Assembly: GCF_019636155.1 (NCBI RefSeq)
Contig: NZ_JAHBYB010000009.1
Location: 1-64,000, forward strand
Source of the DNA: Brevundimonas sp.
Lineage (GTDB): Bacteria; Pseudomonadota; Alphaproteobacteria; Caulobacterales; Caulobacteraceae
DNA length: 64,000 bases
Reading direction: 5' to 3'
The first letter of the stretch is position 1. Every line of letters starts with the position of its first letter. The notes under the pieces are model-generated. The model worked only from the letters and a program-made list of their open reading frames with translations. It was not told the origin of the DNA and made no database searches. Below are positions 36,322 through 43,983 of this stretch, in pieces. Made by a program: the position numbers and the translations under genes.

Positions 36322-37068
36322 GTGACCGAAGCCGATGACATCGTCGAGAACGCCCTGCTTAACGGCCGGGTCCGCCTGCGCCAGCCCGCGCGCGGCTATC
36401 GCGCCGGGATGGACGCGGCTCTTCTGGCCGCCGCCGTCGCGGCGCGGCCGGGCCAGACGGTGATCGAGGCCGGCTGCGGCGCGGGCGGGGCCCTGTTCCA
36501 GATCGCGGCGCGGCGCCCCGATACGGCCCTGATCGGCGTCGAGCGCGAGGCGCCGGTCGCCGACCTGGCCCGCCAGAACGCCGCGCTGAACGGCGTCGCC
36601 GACCGCACCGAGATCCTGACCGCGGATGTCGCCGAGGGGTTCCGCGCCCTGGACCGCGTTCCTTGCGACTGGGCCGTGGCCAACCCGCCCTTCTTCGACG
36701 ACCCCGGCGCCCTGCGCGCCCCGGCCGAGGGCAAGCGCGCCGCCTGGATGGCCGACGACGGCCTGGCCGCCTGGACCGGTTTCCTGCTGAAGGCGGTGAA
36801 GGAAGGCGGGCGCATCGTCCTCATCCACCGCGCCGACCGCCTGGCCGATCTCCTGGGCCTGCTGGCGCCCAAGGCGGGATCGTTCGCCATTCTGCCGGTC
36901 CACCCCCATGCGGACGGACCCGCCAAACGGGTGCTGGTCGGGGCGACCAGGACGGGCAAGGCGCCCCTGCGCCTGCTGCCGCCCCTGGTCCTGCACGGCC
37001 GCGACGACGCCAAACACACGCCCCGGGCCGACGCCATCCTGCGCGGAGAGGCCCGGATCGATCTGTGA
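36322..37068 (+). CDS. TrmN6-like tRNA1(Val) (adenine-37-N6)-methyltransferase
   Basis: A 248-residue Rossmann methyltransferase. It has RLRQPARGYRAGMDAALLAAAV, the SAM motif VIEAGCGAGGALFQIAAR near residue 48 and the N6-adenine catalytic motif NPPF (DWAVANPPFFDD). The C-terminal arrangement matches the YfiC/TrmN6 group. The start is GTG with GAGGGG about 11 bases upstream. It is divergent from ispB. Confidence 0.88.
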   Translation: MTEADDIVENALLNGRVRLRQPARGYRAGMDAALLAAAVAARPGQTVIEAGCGAGGALFQIAARRPDTALIGVEREAPVADLARQNAALNGVADRTEILTADVAEGFRALDRVPCDWAVANPPFFDDPGALRAPAEGKRAAWMADDGLAAWTGFLLKAVKEGGRIVLIHRADRLADLLGLLAPKAGSFAILPVHPHADGPAKRVLVGATRTGKAPLRLLPPLVLHGRDDAKHTPRADAILRGEARIDL

Positions 37069-37107
37069 TTTTCGTCTCCCCTTGCAGGTGGAGGAAGGCC
37101 GGCCGTT

Positions 37108-37185
37108 TCCTCCCTGCCGCGCGGCGATGGGGAGGTGGATCGGCGACCGACAGCCGGCGAGACGGAGGGGGTCTGTTCGTCGCGT
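37108..37185. repeat. Dispersed ~78-bp repeat, copy A
   Basis: It begins TCCTCCCTGCCGCG and ends near GTCTGTTCGTCGCGT. It matches 43319-43395 at about 90% by eye with one single-base indel. Both copies follow shortly after a gene end. Confidence 0.8.
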
Positions 37186-37381
37186 GGCCCAAGAGCCTCT
37201 CCGTTGCCCCATCGCCCTTCTCCCCTCGGGGGAGAAGGTGGGCGGCGAAGCCGCTCGGATGAGGGGGCGGCCCGACCCATCCCCATCATCCGACGACCAT
37301 CGCGCGGACCCAGCCCCCTCATCCGTCATGCGCTGCATGACACCTTCTCCCCCGAGGGGAGAAGGATGTTTGCGCCCTATG

Positions 37382-37505
37382 CTCGCCGCGCGGCGGCTCG
37401 CGGCTTGAGGGCATTGCCTGCCCTAGGCTCGCGACGCGGTCGCTCGCGGCTTGAGGGCAATTGCCTGCCCTAGGCTCGCCGCGCGGCGGCTCGCGGCTTG
37501 AGGGC
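37382..37505. repeat. Tandem 46/47-bp repeat, about 2.7 copies
   Basis: Units start CTCGC at 37382, 37428 and 37475. Each contains GCTCGCGGCTTGAGGGC; the first two end TTGCCTGCCCTAGG. Unit 2 differs from units 1 and 3 mainly by paired changes in CGCGCGGCG versus GACGCGGTC, which preserve a small hairpin. Confidence 0.85.
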
Positions 37506-38281
37506 GGAATTGGCGGCGCCTCCGCGCCGGTGGGGCTGCGAAGTTGTGGGAAGGCGGCGGAGCGTCGGGCCTTCGCCCGGCTGGATTGGGCATTCGATGC
37601 CGTGTTCGGCGAGAGGTCTGACGCTCCGCACGGAGGGTTTCCACGAGCTCGGGGCGGGCGCCGATCTTTTCGGCTACTCCCGGTGGCCCGCGGCGGGCGG
37701 GCCGGGCCAACGACCCGGTCCCGGAACGGCCAGAGTAACCCCCTCGACCCTCCCTCGGTCGCCGGACCCGTCGCCAATGACTGTCCGATCCGACGACCGC
37801 AGGCCCGTGCGTGTGAGTGACACGCACAGCCCCGCTTCCTCCGCTCCCGCCGCCGCGAAGTCGCTGGCCTCGCGGCCTCCCCATGCGACGGGACCAGGGG
37901 AGTATAGGGCCGTTCTCAGCCCAGGCGTGCGGGATGGGGCTAGCGATGGGGATTTGTGAGCGGGGTCAGGGGGCTAGGTTCCTTGGCGCGCGCAGTTGGC
38001 GGTCCTGACCCCTCTCCCGTTGGGAGAGGGCTTGAGGCTCGCAGAGCGTAGCGATGCGCATAGCCGAAAGGGTGAGGGGTTACGGCGCCCGCCCGGTGAG
38101 AGCGAAACCCCTCACCCTTTCACGCAAGTCCAATCGCCCTGACGGGCTCTTGGGCGTTCAAGCCCTCTCCCCGTGGGAGAGGGGGGTGTGTGAGGTCAAG
38201 CGACCGAGCCTGGGGCCGGCTCCCTCCACCGCTGCGCGGTCCCCCTCCCCCGAGGGGGGAGGATCTGGGAGCGGGGGCTGT

Positions 38282-39088
38282 TCAGAGGGTTCCGGACCAG
38301 ATCAGGCCCAGGCCGATCAGGCCGACCGCGATCCGCCACCAGGCGAAGGGGGCGAAGCCGTGGCGGCCGACGAAGTCGATCAGGGTTTTCACGATCACCA
38401 GGCCGCTGAGGAAGGAGACGCCGAAACCGATGGCCAGGACCGGAAGGAAGTCGGGCGTCAGCAGGTCGCGGCTTTCCCAGAAATCCAGGGCGAAGGCGCC
38501 GACCATGGTCGGGATGGCCAGGAAGAAGCTGAATTCGGCCGCCGCCTTCTTGTCCACCCCCTGAAGCAGGCCGCCGACGATGGTGGCCCCCGAACGCGAC
38601 ACGCCGGGGATGATCGACAGGCACTGCCACAGGCCGATGCCCACCGAGGTCTTCCAGTCGAACCGCATGGCGTCGTCCAGGCGCGGCCGGGGGGCCCAGC
38701 GCTCCAAGGCGATCAGGGCGAAGCCGCCGATCACCAGGCTGATGCAGACGATGGTCGGGCTGAACAGCACCCGCTTGATGAAGTCGTGCAGCAGCAGCCC
38801 CACCACCGCCGAGGGCAGGAAGGCCAGCAGCACCGACAGGGCGAACCGCCGCGCCGCCGGGTCACGGCCGGGCAGGCCGATCAGCACCTTCCAAAGACGG
38901 GCGAAATACAGGGCCACCACCGCCAGGATGGCGCCCAGCTGGATCATGACGATGAAGGTGTTCCACGGCTCGTCGGCCAGCCCCAGGGCCGCCTTGGTCA
39001 ACAGCAGGTGGCCGGTGGAGGACACCGGGATGAACTCGGTCAGTCCCTCGACCAGGCCCAGGATGATCGCCGCCAACCAGTCCGACAT
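38282..39088 (-). CDS. uppP: Undecaprenyl-diphosphatase
   Basis: UppP dephosphorylates undecaprenyl diphosphate, recycling the lipid carrier for peptidoglycan. The 268-residue membrane protein has the active-site motifs GLVEGLTEFIPVSSTGHLLL near the N-terminus and IIPGVSRSGATIVGGLLQG in the middle, with about eight spans. It is preceded by the repeat-rich 37-38 kb region on its 3' side and by the citrate-synthase-like gene on its 5' side in the same orientation. Confidence 0.97.
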   Translation of the reverse strand: MSDWLAAIILGLVEGLTEFIPVSSTGHLLLTKAALGLADEPWNTFIVMIQLGAILAVVALYFARLWKVLIGLPGRDPAARRFALSVLLAFLPSAVVGLLLHDFIKRVLFSPTIVCISLVIGGFALIALERWAPRPRLDDAMRFDWKTSVGIGLWQCLSIIPGVSRSGATIVGGLLQGVDKKAAAEFSFFLAIPTMVGAFALDFWESRDLLTPDFLPVLAIGFGVSFLSGLVIVKTLIDFVGRHGFAPFAWWRIAVGLIGLGLIWSGTL

Positions 39089-39121
39089 GACGCCCCGCGT
39101 TTTATGGAGAGAGACCCGGCC

Positions 39122-40261
39122 TCAGTTCGCGCCGGGTTCGGGTCCGACATAGCGCAGTCGGGACCGGATAGGCGAGCCGTCCGTGACCTGATCCATGGCA
39201 TGGGCCAGAAGGCCGGACAGGCGCGCCACCAACAGAAGGTCCAGCACCGCCTCGCGCGGCAGGTCCAGCCGGCGCCCCAGCAGGGCCAGGGCGAAGGCCA
39301 GGCTGGCGGGACGCCCGGCCCCGGCCTCGGCGCGCAGGCGCACGGCCTCCAGTTCGGATGGCAGGGCGGCGGCGGCCAGCAGGGCCTGGGCGCGCGGATC
39401 GGCGCCGGGCCAGACGGGGTCGCCCATGTCCAGGTCGCCGGCGGGATCGATGTCGGGCGCCGAGGGGTTGCGGCGGGCCTGGACGATGGCCGAGGCGGCG
39501 GTCTCGGCCGCCTGGATGGTGGGGCGCGCCGCCAGGGTGACCATCCCGGCCAGGGCCGCCCCGGCCAGGGAGGCGCCGGCGGCGGCGGCCACGCGGGCGG
39601 CGGTCACCTCGTCCCCCTGGGGCGTGTCGGCGGCCAGGACCAGGGCGCGACGGATCAGGTCGTGATCGCGGTCCGCCACCTTCCAGCCCCGCGCCAGACG
39701 CTGATGGAAATGCAGGCGCGGCCCCGGCCCGGCGACCGCGTCAACGGCTTCGTTCAGCAGGGAGGCGGCCGCCCCGCGCAGGGCCGAAGCGTCCTTGCCC
39801 CGGCTGGAGCCGTCCTCGACCGCGCGCCGGGCCAGGGCGGCGAACAGACGCTGGCGCGGGCGGGCGCCGCCGACCGCATCGACGCGCGGCCGGACGCCGG
39901 CGAAGGGATTTTCCGGCGCGTCCCACAGGATGCGGGCCGTGGCCTCCAGGGTCGCGTGATCGGCCAGCTGGGCCGCGTCGCGGCCGCGATAGAACAGCCG
40001 CCCGTCCAGGGCCACGCTGACGCTGGATCGCAGGTCGGCCTCGCCTCGGGCCGGGGCGCGCATGACGACGGCGGGCGGACCGGCCTCGCCCTGGATCAGG
40101 CGGGCGATGTCGCGCAGGGCATATTGGCTGCGGCGGGAATCGGACGGATCGGGACGGGCGGCGATGCGGCCGCGGCTGACATAGGCGTAGAGGGTCTGGG
40201 ACTTGACGCCCAGACGCGCCAGCGCCTCCTCGCGCGCGATCCATCCCTGGGTGGTCGCCAT
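39122..40261 (-). CDS. Citrate-synthase-like protein with N-terminal MerR-type HTH, probably catalytically dead
   Basis: A 379-residue protein. Residues 1-60 (WIAREEALARLGVKSQTLYAYVSRGRIAARPDPSDSRRSQY) form a MerR-like HTH, common in one citrate synthase subgroup. The rest follows the citrate synthase fold (SVALDGRLFYRGRDAAQLADHATLEATARILW, and C-terminal SRLRYVGP). The catalytic His of the usual DHELNAST block is replaced (AADTPQGDEVTAARVAAAAGASL). The GPxHGGA block reads ARPTIQAA, and the usual GHPLY reads GDPVW before ADPRA. With all three histidines gone, a metabolite-sensing regulator is more likely than an enzyme (inference). Confidence 0.8.
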   Translation of the reverse strand: MATTQGWIAREEALARLGVKSQTLYAYVSRGRIAARPDPSDSRRSQYALRDIARLIQGEAGPPAVVMRAPARGEADLRSSVSVALDGRLFYRGRDAAQLADHATLEATARILWDAPENPFAGVRPRVDAVGGARPRQRLFAALARRAVEDGSSRGKDASALRGAAASLLNEAVDAVAGPGPRLHFHQRLARGWKVADRDHDLIRRALVLAADTPQGDEVTAARVAAAAGASLAGAALAGMVTLAARPTIQAAETAASAIVQARRNPSAPDIDPAGDLDMGDPVWPGADPRAQALLAAAALPSELEAVRLRAEAGAGRPASLAFALALLGRRLDLPREAVLDLLLVARLSGLLAHAMDQVTDGSPIRSRLRYVGPEPGAN

Positions 40262-40390
40262 GGCTCGCTGCCCCGATCCTTGATCGCCGATCATTCGGAA
40301 CCGTGTTTTCCGGCGGTTTGATGACCGTCAGATTAACCCTGCCCGCGGCCGCCATTGGCAATCGGCCGGGTTTCGGCGAGAAGGGCGGCG

Positions 40391-41335
40391 ATGAGCGCCG
40401 CCGCCGAGTCCCCGCTTCCGCCGCCTGTCGATCCGCACGCCGCCGCGCGCGAGGTCACGCGGCTGTCGGTCGCGGTGGCGGTGATCCTGATCGCCATGAA
40501 GGCCTTCGCCCTGGGCGCCTCGGGTTCGGTGTCGATCCTGGCGTCGCTGGCGGATTCGGCCCTGGACCTGGCGGCCTCCCTGGCCACCTTCTTCGCCGTG
40601 CGCTGGGCCGCCGCCCCGCCGGATGACGAGCATCGCTACGGCCACGGCAAGGGCGAGGCCATGGCGGCCCTGGTCCAGGCGGGACTGATCTTCGCCTCGA
40701 CCGTCTTCATCGGCTGGGAGGCGATTTCGCGGATGATCGATCCGCGCCCGGTCACCGGCGGCGGCTGGGGCGTGGCGGTGATCCTGGCCTCCAGCCTGCT
40801 GACCGGCTGGCTGGTGTGGCGCCAGACCCGGACGATCCGGGCCAGCGGATCCCTGGCCGTCGGCGCGGACCGGACCCACTACGCCTCGGACCTGGCGGGC
40901 AATCTGGTGGTGCTGATCGGAGTGGCCTCGGGCGCCTGGCTGCAGGCGCCGGGACTGGACGCCGCGGCGGGGCTGGTGGTGGCGATCTGGATCTTCTGGG
41001 GCGCGACAGGACTGCTGCGCCGGTCGGCCGATCACCTGCTGGACCGCCAGGCGCCCGAGGCGGACCGCATCGCCGTGACCGAGGCCGTGCTGGCCGATCC
41101 GCGCATCGGCGGGGTGCATCGGATGCGGACGCGGTTGGCGGGTACTACTCTGGTGGTCCAGATGCACATCGACCTGGCCGCCGACCTCAGCCTGCAGGCC
41201 GCGCACGAGATACTGGAAGAGGCCGAGCGGCGCATCCAGGCCGTGCGGCCCGGCGCGGACGTCATGATCCATCCCGACCCGCACGGCGCGGGCCCCGACG
41301 CGCGGACCGCGGTTCCCTCAAGCCTGATCGGTTGA
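40391..41335 (+). CDS. Cation diffusion facilitator transporter (FieF-like)
   Basis: A 314-residue metal/proton antiporter with six spans. Metal-site Asp/His residues are visible in LASLADSALDLAASL (D-x3-D) and DEHRYGHGKGEAMAAL in the FieF pattern, and HYASDLAGNLVVL supplies the second H-x3-D pair. A cytoplasmic C-terminal domain (HRMRTRLAGTTLVVQMHIDL) follows. It would export Zn or Fe. It is followed by a GAATCGCTTCGCGATTC hairpin. The second CDF of the window, at 49149, is of a different, His-rich type. Confidence 0.93.
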   Translation: MSAAAESPLPPPVDPHAAAREVTRLSVAVAVILIAMKAFALGASGSVSILASLADSALDLAASLATFFAVRWAAAPPDDEHRYGHGKGEAMAALVQAGLIFASTVFIGWEAISRMIDPRPVTGGGWGVAVILASSLLTGWLVWRQTRTIRASGSLAVGADRTHYASDLAGNLVVLIGVASGAWLQAPGLDAAAGLVVAIWIFWGATGLLRRSADHLLDRQAPEADRIAVTEAVLADPRIGGVHRMRTRLAGTTLVVQMHIDLAADLSLQAAHEILEEAERRIQAVRPGADVMIHPDPHGAGPDARTAVPSSLIG

Positions 41336-41392
41336 GGGGGAATCGCTTCGCGATTCCGCCGATGCCGTGAATCAGGCTCCGGGAAATCCCTG

Positions 41393-41443
41393 GACCGAAA
41401 TCCGAGCCCAGTCGGACTTCATCCGACTGAACCGATTTCGGTC
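41393..41443 (+). promoter_or_regulatory. Nested hairpin upstream of the FzlA-like gene
   Basis: Outer arms GACCGAAATC (41393-41402) and GATTTCGGTC (41434-41443) enclose an inner stem AGTCGGA/TCCGACT (41410-41428). It ends 48 bases before the ATG. It could be a leader structure or a protein-binding palindrome; no T-tract follows. Confidence 0.6.
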
Positions 41444-41491
41444 TAGACGCAGTAAACGACCGCTTAAGGCCCTTTGGTCCAGAACGGCGGG

Positions 41492-42175
41492 ATGGCGGAG
41501 ACCGTCCTGTATCATTTCGCCTTCGATCCCGGCTCGCGCGCCGCGCGACTGGCGCTGGGCGAGGCGCGGATCGCCTTCGAGGAGACCGCCTGCCGCCCGT
41601 GGGAGCCGGACTGTCCGCTGCACGCCCTGAACCCCTCGGGCATGCCGCCCGTGCTGCAGACCACCGCCGCCGGCCGCGCCCTGACCCTGTGCGAGGCGGG
41701 CGCCGTCCTGGGCTGGATCCAGGACCAGTCCAAGGAGCCCCTGCTGCTGCCCGCCGACGCGGGCGAACGGGCCGAGGCGCGGCGGCTGACCGCCTGGTTC
41801 GACCGCCGCTTCACCGACGATGTCGGCGCCGTCCTGCTGCATGAACGGATGGAGAAGCCCCTGCTGCGGCTGGGCCCGCCCGAGGCGCGGATGCTGCGCG
41901 AAGGGCGCGAGGCTCTGAAGGGCCATCTGATCATCCTGGAGACCCTGGCCGGCGCGCGCGACTGGCTGGCGGGCCGTCGCCTGTCCCAGGCCGACCTGAT
42001 CGCGGCGGGCCATCTGTCGGTGCTGGACTATTTCGGCGAGGTGTCCTGGGGCGCCTATCCGGCCCTGAAGACCTGGTACATGAAGCTGAAGTCCCGGCCC
42101 TGTTTCCGGCCGCTGCTGGCTGACCGCTTCCCCGGGGTGGCCCCGGCGTCCTGGTACGCCGAACTGGATTTCTGA
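41492..42175 (+). CDS. fzlA: GST-fold FtsZ-binding protein, FzlA-like
   Basis: A 227-residue GST-family protein: MAETVLYHFAFDPGSRAARLALGEARIAFEE, NPSGMPPVLQ, CEAGAVLGWIQDQ and a helical C-domain with LSQADLIAAGHLSVLDYFGEVSW. The C-terminal extension PGVAPASWYAELDF is the feature I associate with Caulobacter FzlA, which binds and curves FtsZ filaments through its C-terminus and is essential for division there. The ATG at 41492 has GGCGGG upstream. It is followed 25 bp later by queG. Confidence 0.75.
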   Translation: MAETVLYHFAFDPGSRAARLALGEARIAFEETACRPWEPDCPLHALNPSGMPPVLQTTAAGRALTLCEAGAVLGWIQDQSKEPLLLPADAGERAEARRLTAWFDRRFTDDVGAVLLHERMEKPLLRLGPPEARMLREGREALKGHLIILETLAGARDWLAGRRLSQADLIAAGHLSVLDYFGEVSWGAYPALKTWYMKLKSRPCFRPLLADRFPGVAPASWYAELDF

Positions 42176-42200
42176 GCCCGACGGCTGCAAAGGGTCGCCC

Positions 42201-43310
42201 ATGGCGGCCGATCCGCGAGACACCATCCGCAAGGCGGCGCGGGCCCTGGGCTTCGACGCCTGCCGCTTCGCCTCGGCGGCCGAGCCGTGGGGCGCGGGCG
42301 ACCGGCTGCACGCCTTCGTCGAGGCCGGCCGTCACGGCGACATGGGCTGGATGGAGACGACCCGCGACCGCCGCGCCCACCCGACCGCCATGTGGGACGG
42401 CGCCCGGTCGGCGGTGGTGCTGGGCCTGAACTACGGCCCGGGCGAAGACCCCCTGCCGCAGCTGGCCGACCGGTCGGCGGGGTATCTGTCGGTCTATGCG
42501 CGGGGCGACGACTATCACGAGCTGATCAAGGGACGGCTGAAGACCCTGGCGGGCCAGATCGCGGCGCGGACCGGACAGGACGTAAAGGTCTTCGTCGACA
42601 CCGCCCCCCTGATGGAAAAGCCCCTGGCCCAGCGGTCGGGCCTGGGCTGGCAGGGGAAACACACCAATCTGCTGAGCCGTGAGCACGGCAACTGGCTGTT
42701 CCTGGGCGTCATACTGACGGCGGCCGAGCTGACGCCCGATCCGCCCGAGGGCGAGCATTGCGGATCATGCCGGGCCTGCCTGGACGCCTGTCCGACGAAC
42801 GCCTTCCCCGCCCCGTTCCAGCTCGATGCCCGGCGGTGCCTGTCCTATCTGACCATCGAATTCGCGGGGCCCTGGCCGGTCGAGTTCCGCACCGCGACCG
42901 GCGCGCGCATCTATGGCTGCGACGACTGCCTGGCGGTCTGTCCGTGGAACAAATTCGCCCAGGCGTCGCGGGAAGGACGGCTTCAGGCCCGCAAGGCCCT
43001 GGTCTCGCCGCGGCTGGCGGACCTGCTGGCGCTGGACGATCCGGCCTTCCGCGCCCTGTTCGCCAAGAGCCCGGTCAAGCGGATCGGCCGCGACCGGTTC
43101 CTTCGCAATGTCCTCTATGCGGCGGGCAACAGCGACGATCCGGACCTGATCGCGCCCGTCATCGCCCTGCTGGACGATCCGGCGCCCGTGGTGCGCGGCG
43201 CCGCCGTCTGGGCCCTGTCGCGCCTGTTCCCCGAAGGCCTGGCCACCGAGCGGATGGCGCGGGAGGGCGATGAGGCGGAGGCGGAGGTGCGCGAAGAGTG
43301 GGCGCGATGA
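42201..43310 (+). CDS. queG: Epoxyqueuosine reductase
   Basis: QueG performs the last step of queuosine tRNA modification, using cobalamin and two 4Fe-4S clusters. The 369-residue protein has the catalytic-region VDTAPLMEKPLAQRSGLGWQGKHTNL, cluster ligands CGSCRACLDACPTNAF and CDDCLAVCPWNKFA, and a C-terminal HEAT-like part (DDPDLIAPVIALLDDPAPVVRGAAVWAL). Length and order of elements are normal. Confidence 0.97.
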   Translation: MAADPRDTIRKAARALGFDACRFASAAEPWGAGDRLHAFVEAGRHGDMGWMETTRDRRAHPTAMWDGARSAVVLGLNYGPGEDPLPQLADRSAGYLSVYARGDDYHELIKGRLKTLAGQIAARTGQDVKVFVDTAPLMEKPLAQRSGLGWQGKHTNLLSREHGNWLFLGVILTAAELTPDPPEGEHCGSCRACLDACPTNAFPAPFQLDARRCLSYLTIEFAGPWPVEFRTATGARIYGCDDCLAVCPWNKFAQASREGRLQARKALVSPRLADLLALDDPAFRALFAKSPVKRIGRDRFLRNVLYAAGNSDDPDLIAPVIALLDDPAPVVRGAAVWALSRLFPEGLATERMAREGDEAEAEVREEWAR

Positions 43311-43318
43311 CGTCCGTC

Positions 43319-43455
43319 TCCTCCCTGTCGCGTAGCGATGGGGAGGTGGATCGGCGGCGACAGCCGACGAGACGGAGGGGGTCTGTTCATCGTGTCATGA
43401 AGAACCCCTCCACCGCCTTCGGCGGTCCCCCTCCCCATGGAATGGGGAGGAGACG
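43319..43455. repeat. Dispersed repeat copy B plus REP-like module
   Basis: 43319-43395 matches the repeat at 37108-37185. It is followed by CCCCTCCACCGCCTTCGGCGGTCCCCCTCCCC, a REP-like double hairpin, between queG and the convergent FKBP gene. Confidence 0.78.
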
Positions 43456-43464
43456 ACGGATTCG

Positions 43465-43983
43465 TCAGCCCATGGCCACGGCGCCGTGGCGGTCGCCGCC
43501 GGGGGTGGGGGCGACGGCCAGGAGGCGCAGGCGGAAGATCAGCACGGCGTTGGGCGGAATGCGCGGCGGGCCGCCCCGCTCGCCATAGCCCAGGGCCGGC
43601 GGGACATAGAGGACCCATTCGTCCCCGACCTTCATCCGCTGCAGGGCCTCGGTCCAGCCGGGCACCACCCCGTCGGGGCTGAAGACGGCCGGGGCGCCGC
43701 GGCTGAACGAACTGTCGAAGATGGTCCCGTCGGTTAGCTTGCCCTCATAGTCGACGCGGACCAGATCGTTGCTGTCAGGGCTGGCGCCACCGGCGGGGCC
43801 GGACTGGACCACCTCGTACTGCAGGCCGGACGGCAGGGTGTGGACGCCCTCCTTGCGGGCGTTGGCGGCCATGTAGAAGTCGGCCTCCTTCTGGGCCGCC
43901 TCCAGCGAGGGGCCGGTCCCCTGGCCGCCGCAGGCCGACAGCAGAAGCGCCGCCGCGACGCCGCTAACCCATGCGAAGCGCAT
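43465..43983 (-). CDS. FKBP-type peptidyl-prolyl isomerase, lipoprotein
   Basis: A 172-residue exported PPIase. The signal ends in a lipobox (ALLLSACGG), so the mature protein starts at Cys-18 and is lipidated via Lgt. The FKBP domain has VRVDYEGKLTDGTIFDSSFSRGAPAVF and VIPGW-type VVPGWTEALQRMKVGDEWVLYVPPALGYGERG, then IPPNAVLIFRLRLL. A 17-residue Gly/His tail follows. Its start lies 20 bp inside the end of the threonine ammonia-lyase gene, in another frame. Confidence 0.93.
   Translation of the reverse strand: MRFAWVSGVAAALLLSACGGQGTGPSLEAAQKEADFYMAANARKEGVHTLPSGLQYEVVQSGPAGGASPDSNDLVRVDYEGKLTDGTIFDSSFSRGAPAVFSPDGVVPGWTEALQRMKVGDEWVLYVPPALGYGERGGPPRIPPNAVLIFRLRLLAVAPTPGGDRHGAVAMG

Larger units (their letters stand above)
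37069..38281. other. 1.2-kb repeat-rich intergenic region without a convincing gene
   Basis: The frames here are full of Arg/Pro/Ala from GC-rich repeats and show no family motif. Contents: a ~78-bp dispersed repeat (37108-37185); REP-like modules around 37209-37270, 37313-37370, 38009-38195 and 38221-38270; a 47-bp tandem repeat (37382-37505); and a less repetitive stretch at 37540-37940 with a perfect hairpin GTGCGTGT/ACACGCAC (37807-37827). I checked by eye for RNase P, tmRNA and SRP signatures and saw none. Confidence 0.7.

Noticed and set aside
37540..37940. Possible RNase P RNA, tmRNA or SRP RNA in the 37-38 kb gap
   Set aside because: Neither strand shows GAGGAAAGTCC, a tmRNA tag-coding stretch or an SRP tetraloop core; only a simple hairpin is visible.
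38054..40321. A 755-codon plus-strand frame over the repeat region, uppP and the citrate-synthase-like gene
   Set aside because: The opposite strand carries recognisable genes; the translation is repetitive Gly/Gln/Asp without family motifs.
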